A DNA stretch of 64,000 nt from Enchytraeus crypticus (GCA_905160935.1 CAJHZI010000476.1:556001-620000), one strand, 5' to 3'; positions 25,901 through 50,872 are shown, counted from the stretch's first letter. Translations and numbers: made by a program. Notes: generated from the sequence alone by a model not told the origin.

Positions 25901-27457
25901 AAGAACGTTTCACAAAGTACAGCATGAAAGATATAGTGCATCATATCGTTCCAGATAAAACACCTAATTTACTGTATAATGTAACAAAAGTTTGAATGAT
26001 CACAACTTTAAATCATGACTGACGACTCTTACAATATAATACAATGAAAGACAGAACGACAAAACTATGTAAGTGCTAGATATCATGATGGACACCTAAC
26101 CTCCCTTGAGCACGGCCTCTAACATCTCGGCCTCTCTCTGCATCAGTCTCTCCAGCTCTCTCTGTTTCTCCTCGTTCTCTCGCTCCAGCTTCCTCCGCTC
26201 GGCCGCCAGTCGCTCCAGGCTGTCCTCCATGCTGGTGGCATCTCTGCTCTTCTGTCGTCTAGGCTCTGCCTCCTTACGCTCCGTCGCAGAGTTCTCGGTG
26301 TCTACGTAAATACAACGCTACGTCTACTATACTGTCTCCAGTTTAACTTCTAGATAAATACAATGCTACATCTACTATACGGTCTCCAGTTTAACTTAAA
26401 TATCTCTATTGACACATTTAACTTAAATGTCTTTATTTACATTTAACTTAAATGTCTCTATTTACACTTAACATATATAAATACAGTTACATTTTGTCGC
26501 ATTATTGAGCAGAGTCCGCAATAAATTAAACGATGCACATGTATACAGAATATGATGCAAGAAGCGCAATATGATGCAAGCAGTTCATGCTACATGATGC
26601 AAGCAGTGCAATATGATGCGATCAGTGCATGCAATATGATGAAAGCAGTGCAATATGATTCGATCAGTGCAAGCAATATTTAATTCCATTTATCAGTGGA
26701 CAGGCTTTCTAGATTTTGAAAACTGCATCAGTTGAACTTCCATTTTATTCACCAGCTTGGATTTGTCTCAATAATGATCTTTGTCATCATGGACAATAAT
26801 AGCACTCTAATTGCTATATGTTAAAAGCTGATAATCAGCACAGAGATACCGTTATTGTTTTGTTGCTGAGAGTCTCCCTCTGGTGTCACAGTACTGAGGT
26901 CAGAGGTCGCCCCCGTTGACTCCTGGGTGGTGTCTAGATCAGCGCTGTCACCCATCGTCAGTATATCATCCAGCAGGTCGTGCTCGTTATCTGTCAACAT
27001 AGCAATGTATTGGTATGAGTACAACGATATATGTTAAGAATTCTACTATCTAACAAGTGCTTAATAACTGTCAACATTGTATTGAATAGATACGACTAGT
27101 CACTGCATAACAACGCTGTACATGATTTATCAAACAGACTTTTACAAATTAGATATTCAATGCTAACATACATATATATTAGAGAGTGCTTGATTAGGCA
27201 GCCCTAGGCGATCTCTGAATGTTACAGATTCGACATTTACTAAGTTCCGAGGACTACAATAAATGAGAATATGACATTAGTTGTCAGTTTGTAATTTGAT
27301 TGTGTCTAGGGTTATTTAAGTATCAAATGGTCCGAAGATTTTAGCAGTACTTAGCCTAGGTAGGTAGTAACATGAGCTTGTTTAGGTGTTACTAATAGTG
27401 CAATTAAATTCTATATTGAGTGATTAATGTAATTACAAACTTACCTTTTACTTCCAT
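13123..27457 (-). CDS. YTHDC1: YTHDC1, nuclear m6A reader (16 coding exons)
   Basis: Exons on the minus strand: 27457-27445, 26990-26850, 26301-26101, 25655-25353, 24532-24431, 23994-23762, 23196-23142, 22537-22420, 21512-21428, 20634-20447, 17112-16901, 16254-16221, 15326-15284, 14470-14399, 13873-13667, 13365-13123. All junctions are GT/AG, phases agree, and the total is 750 codons. In the family this nuclear protein binds m6A RNA and influences splicing and export. The N-terminus has the conserved DLLDDILT motif, a Glu/Arg coiled coil and an Asp/Glu-rich segment. The YTH domain (about 285-440) has FLIKSNN and both cage tryptophans, KGVW (about 316) and IRWVLP (about 367), spaced as in human. 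It continues through [18 protein letters not shown] and [13 protein letters not shown]. The C-terminus is Pro-rich, then Arg/Ser/Glu-rich. Internal exons of 34, 43, 55 and 72 nt are unusually small. Several introns carry tandem copies of the neighbouring exon edge. Confidence 0.93.
13440..13625. repeat. 51-bp direct repeats in a YTHDC1 intron
   Basis: A unit containing ACCATTCACGGCATATCAAT and AGTTTACTAATAGCACATCA is repeated about 3.5 times between the last two exons. Confidence 0.9.
13877..14240. repeat. (TCAA)n tract upstream of a YTHDC1 acceptor
   Basis: On the coding strand this is TTGATTGATTG running directly into the acceptor TTGTAG|GCACC of the exon at 13873. A longer period containing ATTCGTTCAATCA is superimposed. 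Confidence 0.9.
14484..14870 (-). repeat. Five decoy copies of a YTHDC1 exon start, with ATACA repeats
   Basis: On the coding strand each copy carries TGCAG|GGTCTGTACAGTGACT and on through ATGTATGACATGAAGACT. This is the acceptor and the first 39 or so bases of the exon at 14470-14399. The decoy junctions lie near 14543, 14603, 14668, 14752 and 14812, separated by ACAATACAATAC repeats. They lack the rest of the exon and its donor. Confidence 0.9.
15439..15610. mobile_element. Dispersed repeat, unclassified
   Basis: This shares order and wording (ATCAATGACAACATTGAGCA, GAGACAAAATCAAACGGCGAGCAAA broken into similar pieces, GTCCAAAA-ACGGTGCAAATTC) with 58795-58960. Weaker relatives lie near 48830 and 55235. 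It is a diverged interspersed family of unknown type. Confidence 0.5.
15655..15805. repeat. About 28-bp minisatellite
   Basis: Five units of GATGAAATGCTCATCCATG plus ATAATATA in a YTHDC1 intron. Confidence 0.9.
15945..16190. mobile_element. Two head-to-head SINE family A copies
   Basis: A diverged plus-strand copy (15945-16045) is followed by a better preserved minus-strand copy (16050-16190, with CCAGGATTTGAACCCCGCAC). Together they can form an intronic inverted pair. Confidence 0.6.
16575..16860. repeat. About 55-60 bp degenerate tandem repeats
   Basis: Units of ACCACTCTATACAATCATAT followed by ATCAATCAA-type sequence, about five copies, in the intron just downstream of the exon ending at 16901. 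Confidence 0.75.
17330..17570 (-). mobile_element. GA-tailed dispersed element, inverted copy
   Basis: Reverse-complement relative of 2470-2707: CTCTCTCTTAAGTGCACTGC at its 3' end and GGCTTCTGAGGTGGTTTCCC at the other. It lies inside a large YTHDC1 intron. Confidence 0.6.
17575..20180. other. Largest YTHDC1 intron, mostly unremarkable
   Basis: Besides a 31-bp minisatellite at 18790-18925 (ACTCCACCGGCACATTCCAG, about four units) and a small hairpin at about 17655-17690 (AACCTGCCAGG on both arms), I see no exon or RNA gene. The open frames at 18722-18948 and 19326-19996 show no conserved motif. Confidence 0.5.
20635..20850 (-). repeat. Two decoy copies of a YTH-domain exon start (87-bp unit)
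   Basis: The unit contains, on the coding strand, GCTCATAG|GAGATAGATCCA to about 40 bases into the exon ([14 protein letters not shown]) and then CAACAA/CTCTCTATG-type intron sequence. The real junction is at 20634/20635, with decoys near 20721 and 20808. The unit length is a multiple of three, which creates a long but spurious plus-strand open frame. Confidence 0.9.
20970..21065. repeat. 24-bp minisatellite
   Basis: About four units of AAATACCCATAATTAACATA plus AAAG in a YTHDC1 intron. A family A SINE fragment follows at 21095-21125. Confidence 0.9.
21148..21427 (-). repeat. 78-bp tandem copies of a YTHDC1 exon 3' edge and donor
   Basis: Each unit includes the end of the exon at 21512-21428 (coding-strand GATAGGTCGTGATGGAC) and the donor region. 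One decoy near 21210 keeps the intact GGACAG|GTAAGC; the two in between have changed (GGACGGGTAGGC, GGACAATTAGGC). The unit also carries CTCACCTATCAG, an acceptor-like stretch. Confidence 0.88.
21545..21725. repeat. CACATCTACACACAG minisatellite
   Basis: Interleaved 10-16 bp units of ACATCTACACACAGACATC in an intron. Confidence 0.85.
22140..22395. repeat. 28-bp minisatellite near a YTHDC1 donor
   Basis: About nine units of GATACAAATACGTGTTAGAA plus ATATGT, ending about 25 bp from the donor of the exon at 22537-22420. Confidence 0.9.
22960..23065 (-). mobile_element. SINE family A, internally deleted
   Basis: Contains ATTTGAACCCCGCACATACT and TCGCCACTGGCTCCAGCC, but lacks the GCTTTCGAGTGAGG segment. 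Confidence 0.7.
23545..23690 (-). mobile_element. LINE 3' tail copy
   Basis: (CT)n then TTAGTGCACTGCCTACTGGC and TTCCATTTTCCTCTTGATGT: the inverted 3' end of the LINE family seen at 28620. Confidence 0.7.
24045..24118 (-). mobile_element. SINE family A tail fragment
   Basis: TCACTCGAAAGCGATGTCAG and the AGCTAATGTTAA end remain; the tRNA-like head is missing. Confidence 0.6.
24650..24832. repeat. AT-rich minisatellite
   Basis: Tandem AATAAATATATAGTAAATAT units in a YTHDC1 intron. Confidence 0.9.
24850..24965 (-). mobile_element. SINE family A
   Basis: Nearly full copy with CAGGATTTGAACCCCGCACA. It is truncated at the A-box end near 24962. Confidence 0.72.
25830..25882 (-). repeat. Decoy copy of a YTHDC1 donor region
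   Basis: GCTAGATATCATGATGGACACCTAACCTCCCT here repeats 26075-26105, where the same words span the real donor (coding strand GGGAG|GTTAGG). The copy lies 241 bp further into the intron and includes a few diverged exon bases. Confidence 0.8.
26535..26680. repeat. About 19-27 bp degenerate minisatellite
   Basis: Repeats of GCAATATGATGCAAGCAGTG in the intron between the 26301 and 26850 exon borders. Confidence 0.8.
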
Positions 27458-28619
27458 AAGTTGTAAAGAAGCTCAGACTGATATAGAAGACTTAAAATAT
27501 TACCATACAAGCCGCCGAACAATGGGCCCAAAATCTATTCTCGTAGATTGTTCACTAGACTATCGAATATTAAACGAATAAAATTATATTATCGTCGAAG
27601 CTTAATTTATGGCCTATTTGATATAATTAGGTTATTTTACTGGAAGTGCAGAATAAAATTAAAGATTTTATTTTCTAAATTTTGTAATAAATTAATAAAA
27701 TATCAATATGCCGGAAAAACAAGAAGCTGTCGCTGCCAGCTTCAAATAAAAATCTTGTTTGTAGACGAAGAATATGGCCCAGATCATCAAAAAATGTAAA
27801 AAGTTTTAATTTGCTAGAATCAATCAATACATTTCAAATTCAATACAAAATCGCGCTATTTAATTGTTTATTTATTCAATCTTACACTTATAAATTATAT
27901 TTTTGTGGAATTCGAATACATTCCAAAACATTTTGAACATAATATTTTTACGATTTACTACGAGACTTGACAATTTACTCCATGTTGTTGAATATTTTCT
28001 AAAAATGAAAATTTAGTGTAATAATTAGAGTTAAAAAGCCGATGATAAATCGAATCCTAAACGAATATTTGCAAATTTAATAAATTGTACTAAGTTTGTT
28101 GAAATCTCATCAGTGGCACCACTGTTCGCCGAGTGTTCGGTTTTGCCGAGTGTTGACGATGTTATGTAAAGAATAAAAGTTATTTTATTAGTTTTATTCA
28201 CTGTAGAACTTTATTTATGCAGTGAACTAATAAAATAAAAAATTCAATAAATATACATTGAATATGAAAATAGGAGTAATATGGTTTTGATATATTTGAA
28301 AAGATTTTTCCTAAATTTTGAGAATAGGGCTGTGGCCTCTATAAACGTAACTTATATACAAATTAAAAATTGTACTTATTTGGATAAGCATAGGCATCTG
28401 CAGTGACAACTCAAGTCCCTATAGTGTAATGAACACAATACGATACAATACAATAAACGGGTTTTAAAATCCTGTTTTTATCAACTGTAGATCGTATCAG
28501 TTACGAGATTACTCATGATATTCTTGAATGAAAGATAAAATCGATAAATTATTAATGATATAATATCTGATTATTATATCATTATAAAAGGCATATATAG
28601 AATTATATGTAGAGGGTAG
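27458..28619. other. YTHDC1 5' end and intergenic DNA
   Basis: The start codon at 27457 opens a first coding exon of only 13 nt (MEVK plus one base) with a strong donor AAAAG|GTAAGT. The 5' UTR and promoter should lie just above. I cannot point to a core promoter motif. The rest is AT-rich. Confidence 0.45.
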
Positions 28620-28780
28620 AATGGAAGGAAAAAGGAAAACGAGGCAGGCCGAGATTAAGTATGTTAGATGATTTAAAGACCCGCTCATATGTCGAAATGA
28701 AGAGGAAAGCAGAAGACAGAGAAGAGTGGAGACATTATATACCATGGACCTGCCAGTAGGCAGTGCATTAAGAGAGAGAG
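28615..28780 (+). mobile_element. Non-LTR retrotransposon 3' end with (GA)n tail
   Basis: A short frame reads GRPRLSMLDDLKTRSYVEMK then RKAEDREEWRHYIPWTCQ and stop, which is the classic C-terminal end of a LINE reverse-transcriptase polyprotein (GRPR...W/L...DREEWR). GCAGTGCATTAAGAGAGAGAG follows. It is 5'-truncated. Tails of the same family recur at 12705, 23545, 36420-36880 and 55742. Confidence 0.82.
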
Positions 28781-28789
28781 ATAATATCT

Positions 28790-31184
28790 GAACAATTTCT
28801 CAATCTTGCAGTTCTCTATCAATCAATCTTCGGGGTTGAACCGGTGCCATGTCGAGAAGTTGTCCTAATAGTGGATAGCTAGGAGCAAGGTTCAATGTTC
28901 GCCCTGACACTGCCTAATTTTGAGGCAGGAAGTTGAAGTTAAATAAGACTTTAACCGTCAACCACCCGCATAGTTTAAATAATTTTTCTCCTTCAGTATT
29001 TTTCTTGGCGTCTCTTTGAACCGTTAATTTAAACGTCAGAGCCGAGTGATTCTAGTAAGTCTAAGTGATTCAGAATGGTGCAGTTGACTGCGGAAAACAA
29101 ACAAACATTCTGCCTATGAAATGTTTCAGCCATGCTTTGTTCATGAATGCCTTCCCTTCGCATAAATATATAAATTTCTTTATCTTATAAAATTATCATC
29201 TTGAAGTTTCGGGCTGTTTTGGGTAATCTCTTGTAATACTCTGCTTCTAAGATTGCCCGTTGTGCTATCTGAGGCAGTTGTCAACTTAGGATTTGGAACT
29301 TTGGACTACTCAACTTTTGTAAACTTATATACAAAATTTAATTGGTCAATGAACATTTTTACAAGCCTTGTACCAGTTATGAGACCCAGAAAGTTTTTGC
29401 CAGACCAAGTCAATGACCCACAAGACCAAGACAATGACCCACAAGACCAAGACTGTCAAATGCTGTGACATCCTGGCACACATTTGAAAGAACTTGAATT
29501 CACCTGCCTTGATGGCCTAGTTTTTATTTAATTTTCTTTTATGCACATTTAGTTGCACTTACAGGACGTCTTGCACTTATTACTTAGATTCTGATAATGT
29601 TTAAGTTTTTGTCCCCGGTTCATCGAGTTATTACCCTGCAAAGTTTTGTGAAATAAAACATATTTCTCTCTTTTTCTCTCCTGCCTGGTTGGACCCTGCT
29701 AATGTCCTTGACCTCTTCTGGTCTTTACTGTATAATTTGAAGTAAATAATTCAATGATAATTTTAATTATACTTTTTTGTCTCGCAATATCTACTGTAGT
29801 TAGGTCTAACTTAGTATTTAGTTTATTTGAAATGAAAAGATAGCATAGTTATTTTTTGTTTTTTATTGATAGGTTTTTCACGTATAAAGTTATAAACTTG
29901 AACAAACCTGAAGTTGGTTGATATTGATTGGGTGAGGTAATGTTTACACAGCTGTGCTGATATTGTACTGGGGATGCTGTTATTTGTGGTGCTTAACTTT
30001 TTAATTTAGATATTGTCAGGTTACAATTACTATATAAATTTGAGTTTTTTATTCGATAGAAAGTTTGGTGATTTTTGAGCACTTAACAGATGAAGCCGAC
30101 TATAGAGTGTGCAGTAAATAGTGCCTTGAATTAGAGTTTTTATTCCTCAAAATATTCTTTAAAAACCTAGTTTGCTTAGAATGTTTTTATTACTCTAGAT
30201 ATTGCCCCTTATTACTATTTATTATATAATAAGAATTCCAAAATTTTCTTACTCCATAAATATTCTTCTTTCTCTGTTGCTTAGAATGAACAAATTGCTT
30301 CACTTGGTTTTTTAAGCATCAGGCTTTAAGTATACTATTTTTATTTATTTATTTCATCAATTAAATGGTAGACAATTGTAAGTGCAAATCAGCAATAATG
30401 ACTTTTCAAGTGAAATATCTAAAGCATGCAACAGGTGTAATGAACACCTAGTCCAAATTCATAGAATAAAATGATGTAATTCCTGATCGTCCAATAAATA
30501 TGAATTCCTTTAGTAATAGCAAAATTGAGTCAAGCTACATACTAGTTACAATACATGTTCAAACGTTCACATTTAGTAATAGATCTAAAATTATAATTTA
30601 TTTAATTTCACCAATTCAATAGTAGACAAATATATACACACAACATACACATACACTATTGCAGTAACATAATATACTATCAGACCTCGCACTGGCTCAG
30701 ACCATCATGCTAAGCTACTGGTGCAAGGATGCTTGCTAGTTACATTCTATACAGTTAGTGCTAGTGCTAAGTTGCTACTTCCAAGTTTTATTAAAATAAA
30801 TGTCAAGTTTCTAGTTTCTGTTCTAAGTTTCAAGGCCAGTTTTAATAAGTACTCAAAGCTGAGTAATAGCAATACTTTAGTGAATATATAGTTAGATCTA
30901 TATTTTGGTATATTACATGAGGTTTAAAAAGTAATTTATTACTAGAATTTTGTTAATTATTTTGTGATTTTTTTGCAAGTTTTATGATTTTAAAGCTGTT
31001 CTAACTACTTAGGTATATGCTGATGAATTCAGATCTTGAAGAACAGTGATAAATAATTTGAACTATTTGAAGAACCAATGTTATTGAAACTTGTATGATT
31101 TTATATAGTTTCCTGTATATTTCTAATGAGTTAAATGATTCGTCCACCTACATTTCCATCATGATATGATAGAGAATTGAGTCG
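28790..31184. other. Intergenic between YTHDC1 and PI4KB
   Basis: No gene is recognised. 29610-29690 ends in AAATAAAACATATTTCTCTC, a 3' end shared with 38215-38295 and 59440-59500, so a dispersed element is likely. 30340-30470 and 30590-30700 are diverged copies of a repeat that also resembles 1390-1530. The PI4KB promoter presumably lies upstream of 31185. Confidence 0.45.
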
Positions 31185-45314
<14,130 letters not shown>

Positions 45315-46285
45315 TACGATGCTATTCTATTTTTCTGTTTTTCTAAAAATTGGCAAGGCGTATAAAGTGTAATGAAATTTCTAAGTTGGTGATAAGATGT
45401 GTGAAATGGGCGACTGTTTAAAGCAAGATAGGTTGTAAAAATAGTATTTAAAAGAGATAGTTGTTTATTCTAGTATATGGGTCTGGTGATGGCTAAAGTT
45501 CTTTACAATGCCCTTAGTTGTCATTGGCTCATTTTTTTTTTGTTTTTGTGATATGAAAACGAGAGTGAAATCCTTATTGGTCGAGCTCATTGAGTTCTTA
45601 AATACTGTAGATAATAGCGAAATCAATAAAGATTTCTGATAGCAATATACTATTGCTCAGGCCGGATATATATATACAGTATATATTCCTAAATAGGCTA
45701 GTGTTGTTTTAATAAAGCGAGTGATAAATTGCTTAGATTAGTCAAAGGCTTGCTTGAGGTCTTCAACTCAATATACGATTCTCTGGTTATTGAACGAAGG
45801 AGCTAATGATTGTCAGACTGTGATGTTGCCGCTAAACCACTCGATCTATTTATTAATGGTATTTTTTAAAATACTACATTTGCTTAATATAGCTAAGAGC
45901 GGTTCTTTAACATTTATTTAACGGTTATATAACAACGAATCTTTGAAGTCGTTACCTTCTGAGGAAGCAGCCATTTTGTTTACGTAACTCATTGTGATTC
46001 TGTACATTTTTGTGTAGGAAATTTACAGATAGAGCTCTTGTTGTCACTGCAACGTTGTATAGCATTCGTGTATGTATATCTGTGCGAATAATCTTAAACC
46101 ATAAATGATGCAATGCTGCAATATGTCATTGTGTTCTGTGCATTCGTATTCGCATGTATTCTGCCAACTATATCTAGTTGTATTGATCTGGTTGAGTATT
46201 TAGTTTTTGAATAATAAAATATTTATATAACGGTTATTAAATATGTATATTTTTACGTAATTTTGCGTTTTATCCCTGGTGACAA
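45315..46285 (+). other. PI4KB 3' UTR and flank
   Basis: A polyadenylation signal AATAAA occurs at 45625-45630, about 310 bases after the stop; others are near 45709 and 46211. No other feature is seen. Confidence 0.55.
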
Positions 46286-46950
46286 ATAGAAATCAATCAA
46301 TCAATCCTTGTGTCACCTATCAGTCAATCTATCATTTCTTGGTGTCACTTAATTATCAATCCTTGGTATCACCATCAATCAATCAATCTATCCTTGGTAT
46401 CACCATCAATCAATCAATCTATCCTTGGTGTCACCATCAATCAATCAATCAATCTATCATTTCTTGGTGTCACTTAATTATCAATCCTTGGTATCACCAT
46501 CAATCAATCAATCTATCCTTGGTATCACCATCAATCAATCAATCTATCCTTGGTGTCACCATCAATCAATCAATCAATCTATCATTTCTTGGTGTCACTT
46601 AATTATCAATCCTTGGTATCACCATCAATCAATCAATCTATCCTTGGTATCACCATCAATCAATCAATCTATCCTTGGTGTCACCATCAATCAATCAATC
46701 AATCTATCATTTCTTGGTGTCACTTAATTATCAATCCTTGGTATCACCATCAATCAATCAATCTATCCTTGGTATCACCATCAATCAATCAATCTATCCT
46801 TGGTGTCATCATCAATCAATCAATCTATCCTTGGTATTACCATCAATCAATCAATCTATCCTTGGTATTACCATCAATCAATCAATCTATCCTTGGTATC
46901 ACCATCAATCAATCAATCTATCATTTCTTGGTGTCACGTTTCATATATCA
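46286..46950. repeat. Minisatellite with a 125-bp higher-order period
   Basis: Basic units of ATCAATCAATCTATCCTTGG plus TATCACC are organised into a 125-bp block (with CATTTCTTGGTGTCACTTAA) repeated four times, followed by simpler units. Confidence 0.93.
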
Positions 46951-47264
46951 ATCCGTGATGATGCAGCGTCAGGTTCTTCTAAAGATAATGTCAGGGACGT
47001 CTCTGGCATATGTTTATGGTATGAGTTGAGTTATTGATCATTTCTGATTTGTATGTGAATCGAGTGATTATATATATATATATATGTAGAGTTAGTGCTT
47101 TGATTAGATCATCGGCACTCCTCGTAGTGGTAGCCTCTTCAATTCACTACCGGCTGCCGAGCTGTCCCATGTTTACCAGTAACTGTCTGCTGCATTTCTT
47201 CCTCTCTACTGTGCATTGTCTGAACAAATAGTTACCAACTCTATGTTTCTGTTAAATAGTAGTT
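46951..47264. other. Short intergenic stretch, no gene recognised
   Basis: I see nothing I can support. Confidence 0.4.
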
Positions 47265-47405
47265 TTAAAGCTGGTAAAAAGCTACTTAAGTTAACGTCAT
47301 TTCCTCACTCGAAAGCGATATCAGTGACGGGCGAGCCCAGGATTTGAACCCCGCACATACTGATCCGCGGTCGAATATCTTACCGACTTCGCCACTGACT
47401 CCAGC
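47265..47405 (-). mobile_element. SINE family A, near full length
   Basis: Has GCCCAGGATTTGAACCCCGC and TATCTTACCGACTTCGCCAC. It is the best preserved minus-strand copy. Confidence 0.8.
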
Positions 47406-47759
47406 CAGTGAAATATAAGTGTAATTTCAGTGAAAACATCAATAATTCAATAGCTATATACAGTAGATAGTTTATATCTAATTGTAAACACAGAATTGAT
47501 GGAATTGGTATTAGTCTTGGTATTGGTATAATGAGGAATTGGTGTACATTGTGATTAGAGGTAACAGCGTTATTGTTGTTATGAGTTAGAAGTGTTGTGA
47601 TGTTTTATTTTAGAGTTCAGTTATATATTTCTTTTTTTAAGAATTTCAGAATCAAATCGTCCGTGTTTCATACGAATGCTAACTGCGCTCTATTTTGTAC
47701 TTTTATTGCAATTATATGTATCTGTCTACAGTATGTAATATGTATGTGTATATACATAT

Positions 47760-47783
47760 CTATGTGTGTGTGTGTGTGTGTGT

Positions 47784-47844
<61 letters not shown>
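47760..47844. repeat. (TG)n(TA)n microsatellite
   Basis: TG tract followed by about 32 TA dinucleotides, directly abutting a transposon end. Confidence 0.95.
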
Positions 47845-47847
<3 letters not shown>

Positions 47848-48636
47848 TGTGAGTCAAAAAAAAAACATGTGCACAGTCTTTCGCCCATAACTTTGGTATT
47901 AGTGAACCGATTTTTTAAATTTTTGCATAGGTATAATCAGGAACACATTTGCTATAAAATAACTTAAGTGACTCTGTTAATTATTATTTTTGCGTTGAAG
48001 CAGTGCTTGAAAATATGCGCGACTGAAAATATTCAGTTTAAGTAAATCAATCGCTACAGAATGTTTACAAATCCGTGGCTTAACAAAAAACGAAACAAGC
48101 AGTATTATAGGCCTACTGCTACTGTCAACTGTCAAAGCTTAATTATGCTCAAAGTGCCCTCCTTTAGCTGGAATACAAGCTCGGAGACGCTTGCGCCACT
48201 CATCTATTGCTTTATCAATGACAGATTGCTTCATGTCTTGCCAAACGCCCACCAGGCGTTGCTTCAACTCGTCCACGTTATTTATTTTCTTCTTTTCGGT
48301 GTAATTTCTTTAATAAGCAATCTGGTCCTCCCAGAATCCAGTTTTTTGTTGGAAATTCGGCAATCAACCAATGTGAGCCACAACCCTTTAAGAGGTACAA
48401 GTTTTTGTGAACTCTTAATCTGCTTAAGTAAACACCATTTTAAAATTTAAACAAAGACAGACTATGTTTGTAAAATCGTCTATTATTGTTTAAAATATAC
48501 CGGAATTGTCACAAAAACTAGATTTAAGATTGATACTTTTCTTCTACTTTATAATTCTGAAACAATTTTCAAAATCGGTTCACAAATGTCAAAGTTGTGG
48601 ATGAAATACTGCGCACATGTTTTTTTATGACTCGCA

Positions 48637-48639
<3 letters not shown>
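47845..48639 (-). mobile_element. Tc1/mariner-like DNA transposon, internally decayed, long terminal inverted repeats
   Basis: The left end CACTGTGAGTCAAAAAAAAA and the right end (reverse complement CACTGCGAGTCATAAAAAAA) match. The similarity continues through ACATGTGC and TGAACCGATTTT, giving inverted repeats of about 75 bp. It sits between (TA)n tracts, as expected for TA target choice. On the minus strand about 48120-48300 encodes a mariner-like transposase C-terminus (NVDELKQRLVGVWQDM, then WRKRLRACIPAKGGHFEHN and stop). The catalytic DDE region is absent or unrecognisable. Confidence 0.8.

Positions 48640-48716
<77 letters not shown>
48640..48716. repeat. (TA)n microsatellite
   Basis: About 35 TA dinucleotides after the right transposon end. 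Confidence 0.95.
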
Positions 48717-49380
48717 CTGAATACTTTATTGTCAGTTATATTACTATTTGGAATTGCACTGTGCAGAGATTCTACTGAGCCATTCCTATCTGGACTGTAG
48801 TCCTATTATGAACATTTAATTGAGAAAAACAACAGCAAATAGAGTGATACTGTCGTCAATAACAGCATCGAGCACTATGTGTAAATTAAACCATCAAGAA
48901 TCATAATTGGTTTTTAGATCTTCTCTTATTCTCTTGTGCCAAGATTTCATCGACGTGGTTTATATTAATTAGCATTGTAGTCCAATAATAATTAGCATTT
49001 TTGTCGAATTAGTAATTAGCATTAATGCCTAATTGGCATTAATGTTCATAGATTACAATTACTTTGTTAAACAGGCTGACTAAAGATTAGAGATAAAAGC
49101 ATAGGAATAGTTGAAACATTATAGGAAGAGTTGAAACATTATACGAAGAGTTTAAACATTATGCGAAAGGTTTTTGTCCGTCCCGTATTGGCTATATCGT
49201 ATTTTACAAACAATTATCAATGAATTATTTGAAATGTTATCTGATAATGTTGTCGAGATTGTACATGTAATCTAATTCAACTTCTTACTTTTCTCTGATT
49301 TAGACTTTGCTCGTATAAGCGATTCATTTATCTGCAGCTGTGGGTTGATGCGTCTCTATTTATATCTTAGATTTTTTTAG
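48717..49380. other. Intergenic, no gene recognised
   Basis: A weak relative of the 15439/58795 dispersed repeat is at about 48825-48890, and short direct repeats (GAAGAGTTGAAACATTATA) lie near 49105-49160. Confidence 0.45.
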
Positions 49381-49617
49381 AATGTCTTAATAGCGTAGTG
49401 GTAATGTCATGAAGTTTTGAATGACAGATCCTGAGGTAAATTGAACCCTCGTGGGTTCGAATCCCTGCCGCGCTGATCTGAGAGTAAAATCTCGCGGCCA
49501 TTCACTGGACTGGTTAAACGGAAAATGGTCTAAATTGCCTAACGGTTTATAAACATGTGCTATTAAAAGTGATAGATATCAACATAGTTGATCATTTACT
49601 ATAATGCGTGTGTACTT
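49381..49617 (+). mobile_element. SINE family B, best preserved copy
   Basis: A box TAGCGTAGTGGTAA and B box GGGTTCGAATCCC are intact. The body has GCGCTGATCTGAGAGTAAAA. Confidence 0.8.
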
Positions 49618-50872
49618 TTTTTACATTGCATTCTCGGTAAAGAAATCGATAACCTAAGCAATGTTGACAGTGACTCAGTTCATGCTCCTACGTTGTTTTA
49701 TCTCTTCATTGCTGAGCGTTTTACTTTGATGAACGTTGCGTAACTGTAGGGTACCACTAATCAGATATTGAAGAAGCCATAGGAAAGCCATCTAAGAGGT
49801 TGTAATTAATTATAAGCTATCAAAGTTTCGTATATCATATTAAGGGTTTGTGGCCAAAATATCTGAAATTAATCGATAGAGAGCTCTCGTCAATGAGTCC
49901 AAACAGAAGCTTTGTGCCTTGAGCCTACAATCGAGATGAGCTATTGAAGTGTTATAGGCATAGGCTAATATTCAAATCTCTACATCATATTTAACAAATA
50001 CTTCTACCAAGTATAAAGGCTAAAGTGAACAAATACTTCGACCTAGTATAAAGGCTAAAGTGCGTTTAACGTCAGTTTCCCAGCCGTCTTAACAGTATGT
50101 CAGTGACGAGAAGAGCACTGGATTTGAACCCTATACCTGCTGATCCGCTGTTGGATATATTACTGATAGGCCTAGGCCTACAGTAGCCAACAGGCTCAGC
50201 CCAATAAAACTAATTATTGTTGTGTGAGTTATAATTTCTAGACAATTAGATTTGCAACCATATTTTAGCATTTTGCTTAGATACATATTTTGTCTAGTTA
50301 GTTTTGTAATATTTATATTATTTCAAATAGTGACAACGCAGAGGAATAATGATTACAGTTTCTATAAAAGTGTGCGCTGAACGGTTATTAGTGGCATAAT
50401 TTAGCCTAATTGAGCAAGCTGTGATTATAGCCAGGTTTTTATTGAATTTAATTGAATCATATTTATTTTATCATACAAATTATTGAACAAATGTTTAAAC
50501 TGTTGTAATTCTGTCATCGGATAACGAACACATTTACTGCAATATTCAGATGTGAAGTAGCACTGTAAAACAATGCTTGCCTTTATCATCTAACATTTGG
50601 TGTATTTCCTGATTCACCTCTTATATTCGTAATGTGGTTTGTTATCTGTTGTATTGTTCCTGCATATTTTCAATACAGAGAGACAAAAAGAGTGAGTACT
50701 ATCAAATATTTCTAAGAACAAATCAAGCCAAGTTTCATGCTGTGTTATTAGTGACTCAATCAATCAATCTAACGATTTAACGCCCGGTTCCTCGTCAGTA
50801 GGAGATGTCAGGGAAAATTATGAATAACTGAAAAAATCTATTAATGTCCCAAGTATACAAATATTAACTGTG

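Noticed and set aside
46279..47037. Overlapping frames of 100-160 codons
   Set aside because: Translations of a TCAA/CCTTGG minisatellite with identical peptides in shifted frames.
48061..48450. 129-codon plus-strand frame
   Set aside because: The opposite strand encodes the mariner-like transposase end; the plus frame is its shadow.
49381..49490. Functional tRNA gene
   Set aside because: A and B boxes are present, but the cloverleaf cannot be completed and the same body recurs six times, so it is a SINE.
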